Below are positions 23,865 to 33,183 of a stretch of 64,000 nucleotides of DNA, piece by piece. The first letter of the stretch is position 1. Every line of letters begins with the position of its first letter. Both the position numbers and the translations under genes were made by a program. The notes below the pieces were generated by a model. The model searched no databases. It was not told the origin of the DNA and saw only the letters and a program-made list of their open reading frames with translations. The stretch comes from Xanthobacter autotrophicus (GTDB lineage Bacteria > Pseudomonadota > Alphaproteobacteria > Rhizobiales > Xanthobacteraceae), in assembly GCF_005871085.1 (NCBI RefSeq), contig NZ_VAUP01000022.1, positions 372,001 to 436,000 on the forward strand, read 5' to 3'.

Positions 23865-25797
23865 CGCTACGGCGCAGGCCGCGCCAAGGGGCCGGTTGTC
23901 CCGCCTGTTCTCCCGCCTGCGCTCGGTGCGGGCGCGGCTGCTGGCCATCGCGCTCTTGCCGACGCTGATCATCATGCCGGCGGTGCTGGCGCTGGTGGTG
24001 ACGTGGTGGACGCGGCAGTTCGACCACCTGCTCATTTCCAAGGTGGCGGGCGATCTCACCATCGCCCGGCAATATCTCGACCGCCTCATGGAGCGTTCCG
24101 ACGAGACCCTGCACGCGCTGGGGGAGTCGGTCGCCTTCGCCCGGGTGGCAGAGGCCGGCGACGGCGCCGCCATGGCGGATTTCCTCGATGCCCGCCGCCG
24201 CGCCATGGGCCTCGATTTCCTCTATCTGCTGGACCCGCAGGGCCGCCGCGTCGCCGCCTCCCCGCCCTCGGTGAAGGACGGCCCGGCCGCGACCGCGTGG
24301 CTGGTGGAGCGCCGGGCGCTTGAGGGGCAGGCTTCCACGCAGATCGACATCTTCGGCCCGGACCAGCTCGCCCACCTCTCCCCCGAGCTTGCGGCGCGCG
24401 CCCATATCGCCCTCGTCCCCACCCCCGGCGCCGTGCCCACCGCGCGCGATGCCGAGGACCGGGGCATGGTGGTGCAGTCCGGCACCCCGGTGCAGCTTGC
24501 GGACGGCACGCGGAGAGGGGCGCTGGTGGGCGGCATCCTGCTCAACCAGAATCTTGATTTCATCGACACCATCAACGACCTCGTCTACCGCCCCGGCAGC
24601 CTGCCCGAGGGCTCGGCCGGCACCGCCACCCTGTTCGTGGGCGACGTGCGCGTCTCCACCAACGTGCGCCTGTTCGAGGGTCGCCGGGCGCTGGGCACCC
24701 GCGTCTCGAAGGAGGTACGCGAAGCGGTGCTGGGCGAGGGCCGGGTGTGGCTCGACCGCGCCTTCGTGGTCAACGACTGGTACATCTCCGCCTATGAGCC
24801 GGTGGTGGACAGCAAAGGCCAGCGCATCGGCATGCTCTATGTGGGCTTCCTGGAAGCGCCGTTCCTGGCGCTGAAGCGGGCAAGCCTTGCGGCGGTGGGC
24901 ATTGGCTTCCTGCTGGTGGCGCTCATCGCCAGTCCCGTGCTGCTGCGCTGGGCCGCCGGCATCTTCCGGCCGCTGGAGGCCATGAATGCCACCATCGCGC
25001 AGGTGGAGGCCGGCACGCTGTCCGCCCGCACCGGTGTTGCCGCGACTTCCGACGAGATCGGCCGCGTCGCCCACCATCTCGACGGCATGCTGGACCTGCT
25101 CCAGCAGCGCGACGCCGAGCTGCGGCGCTGGGCGCAGGAGCTGGACGGCCGCGTCGCAGCCCGCACGGCGGAACTGAAGGCCGCCAATGCGGAGCTGGCC
25201 GCCACCCAGCGCCAGCTGGTAATGTCGGAGAAGCTGGCAGCCATCGGCGAGATCACCGCCGGGGTGGCGCACGAGATCAACAATCCGGTGGCGGTCATCC
25301 AGGGCAACCTCGATGTGGCGCGCGACGTGCTGGGGCCGGCGGCTGCCCCCGTGCGCACCGAGTTCAACCTCATCGACCAGCAGGTCCACCGCATCACCAT
25401 CATCGTGTCGAAGCTGTTGCAGTTCGCCCGGCCGGCGGAATTTGCTGGCCATCTGGAGCCGGTTGCACCGGCCGAGGTGATCGGGGATGCGCTGCTGCTG
25501 GTGCAATACCTGCTCTCGCGCGGCGAGATCGAGGTGGCGCGGGACGAGGCCGCGACCCGCCTTGTGCTCATGAACCGGGTGGAGCTGCAACAGGTGCTGA
25601 TCAATCTGATGGTCAACGCCGCCCACGCCATGCCGCAGGGCGGCGACAAGGCCGGCACCGGCCTCGGCCTCTCCATCAGCTTCACGTTGGTGGACCGGGC
25701 CGGCGGCACCATGAGCCTTGCGAGCCCGCCGGGACAGGGCGCCACCTTCGCCATCTGGTTGCCGCAGGCGGATGCCACCACCCCGTGGGTCGGCTGA
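23857..25797 (+). CDS. Membrane sensor histidine kinase with incomplete ATP-binding domain
   Basis: The product is 646 residues. TM1 is near 26-48, followed by a ~300-residue periplasmic sensor of the double-Cache kind and TM2 near 345-367. A HAMP domain and coiled coil come next, then a HisKA domain with His472 in GVAHEINNPVAV. The N-box (QQVLINLMVNAAHAM) is near 578-592. The G2 box GTGLGLS begins at about residue 600, only ~8 residues later. Normally some 45-55 residues carrying the DxGxG G1 box and F-box lie between them; they are absent. Reading frame and C-terminus (GQGATFAIWLP) are intact. Kinase activity is doubtful. The gene overlaps the regulator gene by 8 bp. Confidence 0.9.
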   Translation: MPDATAQAAPRGRLSRLFSRLRSVRARLLAIALLPTLIIMPAVLALVVTWWTRQFDHLLISKVAGDLTIARQYLDRLMERSDETLHALGESVAFARVAEAGDGAAMADFLDARRRAMGLDFLYLLDPQGRRVAASPPSVKDGPAATAWLVERRALEGQASTQIDIFGPDQLAHLSPELAARAHIALVPTPGAVPTARDAEDRGMVVQSGTPVQLADGTRRGALVGGILLNQNLDFIDTINDLVYRPGSLPEGSAGTATLFVGDVRVSTNVRLFEGRRALGTRVSKEVREAVLGEGRVWLDRAFVVNDWYISAYEPVVDSKGQRIGMLYVGFLEAPFLALKRASLAAVGIGFLLVALIASPVLLRWAAGIFRPLEAMNATIAQVEAGTLSARTGVAATSDEIGRVAHHLDGMLDLLQQRDAELRRWAQELDGRVAARTAELKAANAELAATQRQLVMSEKLAAIGEITAGVAHEINNPVAVIQGNLDVARDVLGPAAAPVRTEFNLIDQQVHRITIIVSKLLQFARPAEFAGHLEPVAPAEVIGDALLLVQYLLSRGEIEVARDEAATRLVLMNRVELQQVLINLMVNAAHAMPQGGDKAGTGLGLSISFTLVDRAGGTMSLASPPGQGATFAIWLPQADATTPWVG

Positions 25798-25818
25798 CAG
25801 GCGGCGTCCGCGCCGTTC

Positions 25819-26760
25819 TCAGACCAGCATGAAGCTGGCGATCATCGCCGCGTAAAGGGCGAGGAGGATGCCGGCGCCCAGCGCAGTGGTGCGCGGCGAT
25901 GCCGCCTGCACCCACCAGTCGAAGCGGCGGCTGGCCCAGGGCACGAGGCGGGTGAGCATCAGCACGCTCGCCCCATTGCCGATGAACAGCGCCACCGCGA
26001 ACGGCAGCCCGGCCCGGTCCATCAGCAGCGGGTTCTGCACCAGATGGCCGAACAGGAACACCACCGGATAGAGCATGAGCAGAACCAGCATGTTCTGCTT
26101 CCACGGTGCCGGCGGCTTGCCCCCCTTGGGCGCCGAGAACCATTGCTCGAAGCCGGTACGCACGGTGCGGGTGTGGAACTCGTCGATGAAGGCCCGCGCC
26201 TCCTCCAGCATGGCGGTGCGCTGGGGCGAGCCGAGCCAGGATTCCAGATGTTCCTGGGTGTCGAAGCGCAGGATAGCCAGGAAATCCTCCTGCACGCCGG
26301 GAATGGGCGCCTCCAGCCGGTAGCCCTCGAAGCCGGGGGCGCGGCTCTGCAGCGCCGTCATGCGCTGCTCCCAGGCCCGATAGGCCGCCTCCTGCCCGCT
26401 CTTCAGCCGGGTGGAGATGACCACCGACACCGGCGAGGGCAGCACCCCGGCGGCCCCGTCGCGCACGAGGTGGACATCGTCGCGCCCCGCCAGCATGGGC
26501 TGGACGCCGGAGATGCGCGCGAGGCGCTCCGGCGACTTCAGCCAGCCCACCGCATCCTGCGTGCTGGCGAAGCGCTGCAGGATCACCCAATCCACCTGCG
26601 CCGGCGGCGCGGGGGGCGCCACCGACTGCTCGATGAAGCCGGGAAAGCCGGCAATGACGCGCTTCGTCTCCTCCTGCCAGCCGGCGAAGGCGTGGTCCTG
26701 GCCCTTCAGCACCCGCGTCTGCGTGACGATGGTGACCGAGCCTTCGGGCGCACCGCTCAT
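25819..26760 (-). CDS. Double ABM-domain membrane protein
   Basis: The product is 313 residues. Two antibiotic-biosynthesis-monooxygenase-like ferredoxin folds occur in tandem, at about 8-105 (VTIVTQTRVLKGQDHAFAGW) and 115-215 (VSVVISTRLKSGQEAAYRAW). Three hydrophobic helices follow at about 229-247, 258-276 and 290-311. Similar proteins are annotated only as ABM-domain proteins, and the function is unknown. Its start overlaps the stop of the molybdenum hydroxylase gene by 4 bp, so it is the third gene of that operon. It is convergent with the kinase gene, with 21 bp between stops. Confidence 0.82.
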   Translation of the reverse strand: MSGAPEGSVTIVTQTRVLKGQDHAFAGWQEETKRVIAGFPGFIEQSVAPPAPPAQVDWVILQRFASTQDAVGWLKSPERLARISGVQPMLAGRDDVHLVRDGAAGVLPSPVSVVISTRLKSGQEAAYRAWEQRMTALQSRAPGFEGYRLEAPIPGVQEDFLAILRFDTQEHLESWLGSPQRTAMLEEARAFIDEFHTRTVRTGFEQWFSAPKGGKPPAPWKQNMLVLLMLYPVVFLFGHLVQNPLLMDRAGLPFAVALFIGNGASVLMLTRLVPWASRRFDWWVQAASPRTTALGAGILLALYAAMIASFMLV

Positions 26761-29492
26761 AACGGTCTGCTTTCAAGTCCACCGAGCCGGTCGAAGATGC
26801 GGTCCGGTGTGAAAGGCAGATGGGCGAAGCGCACGCCGGTGGCGTTGGCGAGCGCGTTGGCCACCGCCGGCGCCACCGCGTTGATGGCGCATTCGCCCTG
26901 GGCCTTGGCGCCCAGCGGGCCGATGGTGTCGTGGGTGTCGGCGAACAGCACGGTGGTGCGCGGCGTGTCGGCGAAGGCGGGGATGTGGTAGTTGCGCAGC
27001 GCCGCGTTCACCACATTGCCCTGCGCGTCATGCACCATGTGCTCGGTGAGCGCCCAGCCCAGCCCCATGGCCACCGCCCCCTCGATCTGCCCTCGGCATT
27101 GCAGCGGGTTGATGAGGCGGCCGATGTCGGCGGCATGCACACTGTGGAGGATGCGGATTTCCCCCGTCACCCGGTGCACGGCAAGCCGCACCCCCTGCAC
27201 ATTGAAACCGATGGTGCGCGGCGAGAGATAGGCCTTGCGCTTGGCCTCCAGGCCATGGCCCTCGGCGGCGGCGAGCCGGCACAGTTCGGCGAGCGAAATG
27301 CGCTGGGTCGCGCTCTCCACCGCGTCGGCCGCAAGCCGCCAGTCCTCCGGCGCGGTGTTGGTGCGCCGCGCCGCATAGGCGAGGATCTCGGCCGCGAGCG
27401 CCCGCGCCGTCAGCTCCACCGCCTGCCCGGCCACCACCGTGCCGGTGCTGGCGAAGGTGCCGGTGTCGTAGGGGGCACGGTCGGTATCGGCATTGATGAT
27501 GGCGATGGCCTCCGCCCGCGTGCCCAGCACCGCCGCGGCGATCTGGCGATGGGCGGTGACCGAGCCGTTGCCCATCTCGGTGGAGCCCACGGCGAGGTGA
27601 TAGGTGCCGTCCGCCAGAAGTCGCATCTCGCCGCCCGAGCGATGCTCGGTGGGGGGGCCGGCCTCCAGCACGGCCAGCGCCACGCCGGTGCCCTCGGCCC
27701 AGTCGCCCTCGGGCGTCCGCTCGCCCTTGCCGCTGGCGAGTTCCGCCTCCACGAGGTCGAGGCACTGGTCGAGGCCATAGCTGCCGAAGGCCACATCGCT
27801 CGGCTCGGCCCACACCGACTGGATCACATCGTCCGGCCGGATCATGTTCCTGCGGCGGATGGCGAAGGGATCGATGCCGAGCTTTGCGGCGAGGTCATCC
27901 AAAGCGGATTCGATGGCGAACGAGGTTTGCGAGGCGCCATAGCCGCGAAAGCCGCCGCCGGGGATGACGTTGGTATAGACCGCATGGCCCTCGGCCTTCT
28001 TGGCCGGGCAACGATAGGCGGCAAGCGGACTGCCCAGCGCCGCCGCCAGCGTCTCCCCGCCATGGCCGCCATAGGCGCCGGTGTTGGACACCACATGCAC
28101 CTCCAGCGCGGTCAGGGTGCCATCCGCCGTGGCGCCCATCTTCACCCGCGTGGTCATCTGGTGGCGGCTGGTGGCGCCGAGGAATTCCTCCGGCCGGGTA
28201 AACTCCCACTTCACCGGGCGGCCGAGCTTCAAGGTCGCCAACACGCAAAGGTCTTCCGACAGCATCTCCTGCTTGCCGCCGAAGCCGCCGCCCACCCGCT
28301 CGGTGAACACATGCAGGTCGTGGGGGAAGATGCCGAACAGGTAGCAGAGCTTCCGGTGGGTGATGAACGGCGCCTGTGTGGAGGTGCGCACATGGATGCG
28401 CCCCTCCCCGTCCCGCCAGGCGATGGAGCCGTGGGTTTCGAGGTGCGCATGCTGCACCCGGGAGGTGGAATAGGTCTCCTCATGGACCACGGCAGCGGCC
28501 GCGAAGCCCTCGGCGACGCTGCCCACCTCGCCCTTGAGGCAGAGGAAGACATTGCCCCGCGCCCCACCGGCAAGCCCGTCATTGCCGGGATGCAGCAGGG
28601 GCGCGTCCGGCGCCATGGCATCAACCGGATCGAACACGGCGGGCAGGATCTCGTAATCCACCTCCAGCGCCCGGCAGCCGGCCTCGGCCGCGCCTTCGGT
28701 CTCCGCCACCACGGCGGCGATGCGCTGGCCGACGAAGCGGGCCACATCATCGAGGATGAGGGTGTCGTCGGGATCGACCAGATGGTCCTCGTGGGTGGCG
28801 GTGCTGAAGAGCTTCTTCGGGACATCCTCATGGGTGAACACCGCCACCACGCCGGGGATGGCCAGCGCCTTCGCCGTGTCGATGCGCAGGATGCGCGCAT
28901 GGGCGTGGGGCGAGCGCAGCACCTTGAGATGCAGCAGGCCGCGGAGCGCCGGGTCGGCGGCGTCCACATCCATGGTGTAGCGGGCATGGCCGGTGACGAT
29001 GCCGGCGCTGAACGGATTGGGCAGGCTGGCCCCGCACGCCGCCCCCGCCACGTCCTGCTCGATGGCGGCGACGCCGTGGACCGCGTCGGCGATGGACCGA
29101 TAGCCGGTGCAGCGGCAGAGGTTGCCCTTCAGCGCGCGCGGCAGGTCGGCCCGCTGGTCCTCATCGAGGGCTGCCACCGTCATGATCATGCCGGCGGCGC
29201 AGAAGCCGCACTGGAACGCCTGCGCCTCCAGAAACGCCTGCTGCACCGGGTGCAGGTCGTTGCCCGACGCGAGGCCCTGCACGGTGGTGACCTGCCGCCC
29301 CTTGGCCCGGAAGGCGGGCATGAGGCAGGAATGCACCGGGCGCCCGTCGAGCCACACGGTGCAGGCGCCGCAATCGCCCGCGTCGCAGCCCTTCTTCACC
29401 CCCAGCGCGCCGCTCTCGCGCAGGAAGGTGCGCAGGCACTGGCCGGGACACGGCTCTGCGGCAACGGTCCGCCCGTCGATGCTGTAGGTCAC
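26757..29492 (-). CDS. Molybdenum hydroxylase, fused Fe-S and Mo-binding subunits
   Basis: The product is 911 residues with a GTG start at 29492 and AGGAG upstream. Residues 1-150 are the [2Fe-2S] module: C36, C41, C44 and C56 bind the plant-type cluster, and C95, C98, C126 and C128 the second. From about 165 onward is the molybdopterin domain of the xanthine dehydrogenase/aldehyde oxidase family, with GGGFGGKQE and GFRGYGASQTSF. The catalytic-Glu segment near the C-terminus is GAKAQGECAINAVAP. Most relatives split these into two genes. With the FAD subunit encoded just upstream it forms a complete hydroxylase. The substrate, perhaps a purine, N-heterocycle or aldehyde, is undetermined. No XdhC maturation factor is in the window. 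Confidence 0.9.
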   Translation of the reverse strand: MTYSIDGRTVAAEPCPGQCLRTFLRESGALGVKKGCDAGDCGACTVWLDGRPVHSCLMPAFRAKGRQVTTVQGLASGNDLHPVQQAFLEAQAFQCGFCAAGMIMTVAALDEDQRADLPRALKGNLCRCTGYRSIADAVHGVAAIEQDVAGAACGASLPNPFSAGIVTGHARYTMDVDAADPALRGLLHLKVLRSPHAHARILRIDTAKALAIPGVVAVFTHEDVPKKLFSTATHEDHLVDPDDTLILDDVARFVGQRIAAVVAETEGAAEAGCRALEVDYEILPAVFDPVDAMAPDAPLLHPGNDGLAGGARGNVFLCLKGEVGSVAEGFAAAAVVHEETYSTSRVQHAHLETHGSIAWRDGEGRIHVRTSTQAPFITHRKLCYLFGIFPHDLHVFTERVGGGFGGKQEMLSEDLCVLATLKLGRPVKWEFTRPEEFLGATSRHQMTTRVKMGATADGTLTALEVHVVSNTGAYGGHGGETLAAALGSPLAAYRCPAKKAEGHAVYTNVIPGGGFRGYGASQTSFAIESALDDLAAKLGIDPFAIRRRNMIRPDDVIQSVWAEPSDVAFGSYGLDQCLDLVEAELASGKGERTPEGDWAEGTGVALAVLEAGPPTEHRSGGEMRLLADGTYHLAVGSTEMGNGSVTAHRQIAAAVLGTRAEAIAIINADTDRAPYDTGTFASTGTVVAGQAVELTARALAAEILAYAARRTNTAPEDWRLAADAVESATQRISLAELCRLAAAEGHGLEAKRKAYLSPRTIGFNVQGVRLAVHRVTGEIRILHSVHAADIGRLINPLQCRGQIEGAVAMGLGWALTEHMVHDAQGNVVNAALRNYHIPAFADTPRTTVLFADTHDTIGPLGAKAQGECAINAVAPAVANALANATGVRFAHLPFTPDRIFDRLGGLESRPL

Positions 29493-30319
29493 GCGTCTCT
29501 CCTGCCAGCCGCCAGTTCCGCCCGGATCTCTTCCGCGAAATGCACGGTGAGATGGCGCTTGTAGGCGGGCGTGCCATTGACATCGTCGAACCAGCCATCC
29601 GCCGGGATCGCCCCCGCGAGCGCGGCCTGAAGCGCGTCGGCGTCCGGCATCACCGCAAAGCGCAGTTGCACCGGGCGCGGGGTCGAGGCGGTGATGGTCA
29701 GGAGCAGGTCGCCGTTCGGCCCGCTGGTGCCGATGAGCAGCGCCGCCGAGCGGCCGAGCTTCGTCAGCGATGCCCGACGCAGGGCGAAGCGCCGCTTGAA
29801 GGACGCCGCCGGAACATGGATGGCACGCAGCAATTCGCCGGGGGCCAGCACATTGGCATGGTTGCCGGTGACGAAATCTTTCGCCGCCACCGTGCGCGGC
29901 GCGCCCGCGCGGGGCCACAGCACATAAGTCGCCTCCAGCGCCACGGTGAGGGAGACCATGGCGCCGGCCGGTAGCGACATGCAGATGTTGCCGCCCACGG
30001 TGGCCACATCCGCCACTTTGAACGACATGAGCAGGGCATGGGCGCAGGCGCGCAGCAAGGGCGCGGCGGTCCAGTCCGACGGGGCGGAAAAATCGGCGAG
30101 GGCGCCGATGGTGGCGGTGGCCGCGATCTCCAGTCCCGCGTCAGACGCCATCAGTGCCGGCCAGTTCAGGCCGTTGAGGTCCACCAGCGTGTCGATGCCC
30201 GGCTGCGGCTCGGACATGAGCCAGGTGCCCCCCGACAGCCAGGCGTGGCCTGCGGGCCAATCGGCCACCTCGTCGGCGCTTGAGGGCGACCTGACCTGCC
30301 GCACGGTGTTCAGATCCAT
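29489..30319 (-). CDS. FAD-binding subunit of molybdenum hydroxylase
   Basis: The product is 276 residues, the CoxM/XdhB-type medium subunit. PAGHAWLSGGTWLM and VDLNGLNWPAL belong to the FAD-binding domain, followed by VADVATVGGNICMSLPAGAM, typical for the family, and a C-terminal CO-dehydrogenase flavoprotein domain. It passes electrons from the Fe-S clusters to the external acceptor. It is the first gene of the operon, overlapping the Fe-S/Mo gene by 4 bp. It is divergent from the AraC regulator gene. Confidence 0.9.
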   Translation of the reverse strand: MDLNTVRQVRSPSSADEVADWPAGHAWLSGGTWLMSEPQPGIDTLVDLNGLNWPALMASDAGLEIAATATIGALADFSAPSDWTAAPLLRACAHALLMSFKVADVATVGGNICMSLPAGAMVSLTVALEATYVLWPRAGAPRTVAAKDFVTGNHANVLAPGELLRAIHVPAASFKRRFALRRASLTKLGRSAALLIGTSGPNGDLLLTITASTPRPVQLRFAVMPDADALQAALAGAIPADGWFDDVNGTPAYKRHLTVHFAEEIRAELAAGRRDA

Positions 30320-30701
30320 TCGTCGTTCCGCCTTTTACGCCTTGGTGCCGCTGGTTGGTCGCGCAGAGGTCGGGCGCGTCGTCCGGAGCCGCCAGAAGAA
30401 ATCACAGGTTGCACCCGATCATTTCCCGAAACCGGGGCAGGTGAACAGACTATCCGAAACGCGACAGGATTTTCTCAAGAGTCCGCTTGAAAATCAGCCC
30501 CGATAGGTGCTGAGGCGGTGCCGCCGCCAAATCCCCACACGGCCCCATTGATTTCCAAAGCGGCTCTTACGTGACGGCCGCACCTCAAAACGGCGAAGGG
30601 CGCCGCTTTCCGCCGTGGCCAGAACCACCTTCTGCTACCGTCCGCCGATGCCGGCCAGCGTGACCCTTGCCTTCGGCGGCGCGGAAAGGTCAGATGCCCG
30701 G
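30320..30701. other. Divergent intergenic region, molybdenum hydroxylase/AraC
   Basis: These 382 bp separate the hydroxylase operon from its probable AraC regulator, so promoters for both must lie here. I see no clear -24/-12 or palindromic operator, no RNA gene and no credible open frame. Confidence 0.5.
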
Positions 30702-31610
30702 ATGAATGTGGCTCAGTCAAATGCAGCGGAGCGTCCTTCCGCCGCCGGGCGGGACAGCCTCGGCTGTTCGCTCGCCGCGCTCTGCGACGGGCAGGAGCTG
30801 AGCGGTCACGGTTTCGTGATCTATCGCAAGTCCCACGACGGCGCCGAGCTGAGCCGGGTGGAGACGGGGCCGAGCGACCGGGGGGTGCTGGTGGGCCTCT
30901 CCCTCACCGGTGGACACCGGCGGCGAATCTTCACTGGAACCCGCTCGGTTTCCTACGATTTCGCGGCGGACAGCTGTTACATCCGCCCATTCGCCGAAGA
31001 CTACCGGGCCGACATCGAGACTGGATTCGAATTCCTTCTGCTGGAGGTCTCCCAGGCCGCGCTCCATCACACCTGCGCCGAAAATGGCGTTCCGCTTGCG
31101 GACGGCCTGTCCCCCACGCAGGCGGGGACCGACCCGGTGCTCGCCCATCTCGGCCGCGCGGTGCTGCCGGCCCTCGCCCGCCCGGCGATTGCCAGTTCGC
31201 TGTTCGTGGAGCAGGTGGTGTGCGCCATGCAGACCCATCTGGTATCGCGCTATCACGGCACCGTCACGCGAGCCATGCGCGGCGGCGCCCTTGCGGCCAC
31301 CCAGGTGCGGCGCGCCCAGGAACTGCTGGTGGCAGGGATGGACAGCGCCGTGCTGATCGGCGACATCGCCACCGCCTGCGATGTGTCGCGCAGCTATTTC
31401 ATCCGGGCCTTCCGGCAGGCGACCGGCGCGACACCCTACCAGTGGCTTCTCGCCCGGCGCGTGGAGCGCGCCCGCGAGTTGCTCACCCGATCGGAACTGT
31501 CGCTGGCGGATGTGGCGATCCAGTGCGGCTTTTCCGACCAGAGCCACATGACGCGCACGTTCGCGCGCCTCACGGGGGCGACGCCCGGCGCCTGGCGGCG
31601 CGCCCGCTAA
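30702..31610 (+). CDS. AraC-family regulator
   Basis: The product is 302 residues from the ATG at 30702 (MNVAQSNAAERPS). ATGs at 30615 and 30648 are in frame but add a low-complexity lead. The N-terminal ~190 residues look like the AraC-binding-like sensor domain (GHGFVIYRKSHDGAELSRVETG, YIRPFAEDYRADIETGFEFLLLEVS). The C-terminal AraC DNA-binding domain has SRSYFIRAFRQATGATPYQW and CGFSDQSHMTRTFARLTGATPG. It reads away from the molybdenum hydroxylase operon and is the likely regulator of it; the ligand is unknown. Confidence 0.88.
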   Translation: MNVAQSNAAERPSAAGRDSLGCSLAALCDGQELSGHGFVIYRKSHDGAELSRVETGPSDRGVLVGLSLTGGHRRRIFTGTRSVSYDFAADSCYIRPFAEDYRADIETGFEFLLLEVSQAALHHTCAENGVPLADGLSPTQAGTDPVLAHLGRAVLPALARPAIASSLFVEQVVCAMQTHLVSRYHGTVTRAMRGGALAATQVRRAQELLVAGMDSAVLIGDIATACDVSRSYFIRAFRQATGATPYQWLLARRVERARELLTRSELSLADVAIQCGFSDQSHMTRTFARLTGATPGAWRRAR

Positions 31611-32084
31611 CCTCACCCGTGCGGCGACCGTTGACACCGACGGAATGGATGGTGCCAAGCAACCATTTCGCAGCATTTGGGATACGCCGCACAAACAGCG
31701 GCGCTCATCTCAATGTGATTAAATGACAATTCAAAGACGTTGCGCGTGTTTTCGGAACATGCAACTTGCCTGACACGGAGCCGATCTGCCGGGTCCGATC
31801 GTCCAAAAGCGCGGACTTTCCTTCAAGACGCTTCACGCGCCCCGCGCGATAGTCGCCGAGAACCGCACCAGCCGGGGGCGAAACCATGACCGCGACATCG
31901 GGAACCCTCCAGCCCCCCGCCGCCGCGCGGCCATGCACGCTCCCCTTGGATTCGGGACCGCCTCCCCCGCCCGGCCACCGCGCGGCCCGGCCAGCGGCCG
32001 GCGCGCCTGAAGCCCTCTTCGTCAGGGCGGGTTCGCGCGAAGTGGGTACCGGCTCGCGTGAAGAAAACGCGTCAATATAACGCC
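31611..32084. other. Intergenic region, no feature recognised
   Basis: These 474 bp lie between the ends of the AraC gene and the convergent HxlR gene. Base composition drops in places (31700-31760), but there is no convincing terminator, RNA gene or open frame. Longer minus-strand frames here are shadows overlapping the HxlR gene. Confidence 0.5.
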
Positions 32085-32426
32085 CTAGAGCCGAACCTCC
32101 GGCACGCCGAAGACCTCGTTGCGGGCCAGGGCGGCGTCCACCGCATGGCCGTCCTGCGTCAACGCATATTCCACGTGGCGCACCCGGCCTTCGCGTTCGC
32201 GCCGCGTCACATAGCCAACGGATTCCAGCTCCTTGAGCCGCGCCGACAGGACCCGCGCGGAGATAGCGCCGGGAAGCGCCCGGCGCAATTGACCGAACCG
32301 CAGCGTCCCGTTGCGCGCGAGCGCGGCAATGATATGGCCCATCCACTCCTGGGCCATGAACTTGAGGAAATGCTCGGCCTGACACCGCCCGAGGCCGATC
32401 TTCTTGGCATCTGTTTCGTCGTCCAT
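32085..32426 (-). CDS. HxlR-family regulator
   Basis: The product is 113 residues with a winged helix: AQEWMGHIIAALARNGTLRFGQLRRAL, recognition segment ISARVLSARLKELESVGYV, wing RHVEYALTQDG. One Cys lies in the N-terminal helix (GRCQAEHF), close to where redox-sensing HxlR proteins keep theirs; its role is inference. It diverges from the isochorismatase gene across 101 bp and probably controls the six-gene run that follows. Confidence 0.86.
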   Translation of the reverse strand: MDDETDAKKIGLGRCQAEHFLKFMAQEWMGHIIAALARNGTLRFGQLRRALPGAISARVLSARLKELESVGYVTRREREGRVRHVEYALTQDGHAVDAALARNEVFGVPEVRL

Positions 32427-32527
32427 GGATGAAACCAGTATCTCGAAGGTAACTAATGGCCGCAGCGCCCGTGTGGCGCTAGCTTCCCGTCCGCTCAGTC
32501 CCCACCATCACAGCAGGAGATTTCCCC

Positions 32528-33181
32528 GTGTCAAATGCCGTCGCTGCCCCCGGCGGGATGTTGTTGTCTCCCAACGACCACACCCTGATCATGATCGACT
32601 TCCAGTCGCAGATGTCGTTCGCGACCAAGTCCATCGACGCCGTGAACCTGCGCAACAACGCCGCCCTCGTCGCCCATGCGGCGGCCGGGTTCGGCGTCTC
32701 CACCATCCTCACCACGGTGGCGGAGAAGAGCTTCTCCGGCCCCATGTTCTCCGAGATCACCGACGCCTTCCCCAGCGAGAAGCTGCTCGACCGCACCTCC
32801 ATGAACACCTGGGAGGATGAGGCCGTCATCGCCAGGGTCAATGCCATCGGCAAGAACCGCATCGTGCTGTCAGGCCTGTGGACCGGCGTGTGCATCGTCG
32901 GCCCGGCGCTGTCGGCCATCGAGCAGGGCTTCGAGGTCTATGTCATCGCCGATGCCTGCGGCGATGTCTCGGACGAGGCCCACGAGCGCGCCATGCAGCG
33001 CATGATCCAGGCCGGCGCCCGGCCCATGACCTCGCTGCAATATCTGCTGGAACTGCAGCGCGACTGGGCCCGCACCGGCACCTACGACATGACCACCGGC
33101 ATCGCCAAGAAGTTCGGCGGGGCCTACGGCCTCGGCATCATCTACGCCAAGACCATGTTCGGCGCCTCGGAAGGCCACTGA
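32528..33181 (+). CDS. Isochorismatase-like cysteine hydrolase (YcaC type)
   Basis: The product is 217 residues. The catalytic triad of the cysteine hydrolase family is visible: Asp in TLIMIDFQSQM, Lys in TTVAEKSFSG, Cys in GLWTGVCIVG. It resembles YcaC-like hydrolases of unknown substrate more than true isochorismatases. It is first in a run of six same-strand genes (hydrolase, chloroperoxidase-like, XapX, amidohydrolase, DoxX, MFS) behind the divergent HxlR regulator. Confidence 0.9.
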   Translation: MSNAVAAPGGMLLSPNDHTLIMIDFQSQMSFATKSIDAVNLRNNAALVAHAAAGFGVSTILTTVAEKSFSGPMFSEITDAFPSEKLLDRTSMNTWEDEAVIARVNAIGKNRIVLSGLWTGVCIVGPALSAIEQGFEVYVIADACGDVSDEAHERAMQRMIQAGARPMTSLQYLLELQRDWARTGTYDMTTGIAKKFGGAYGLGIIYAKTMFGASEGH

Positions 33182-33183
33182 AC

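Noticed and set aside
26820-29564. Plus-strand frame of 914 codons
   Set aside because: It is the antisense shadow of the fused molybdenum hydroxylase, which has all cofactor motifs.
32427-32527. HxlR operator (AGTATCTCGAAGGTAACT)
   Set aside because: The dyad is too imperfect to claim without comparison to related promoters.
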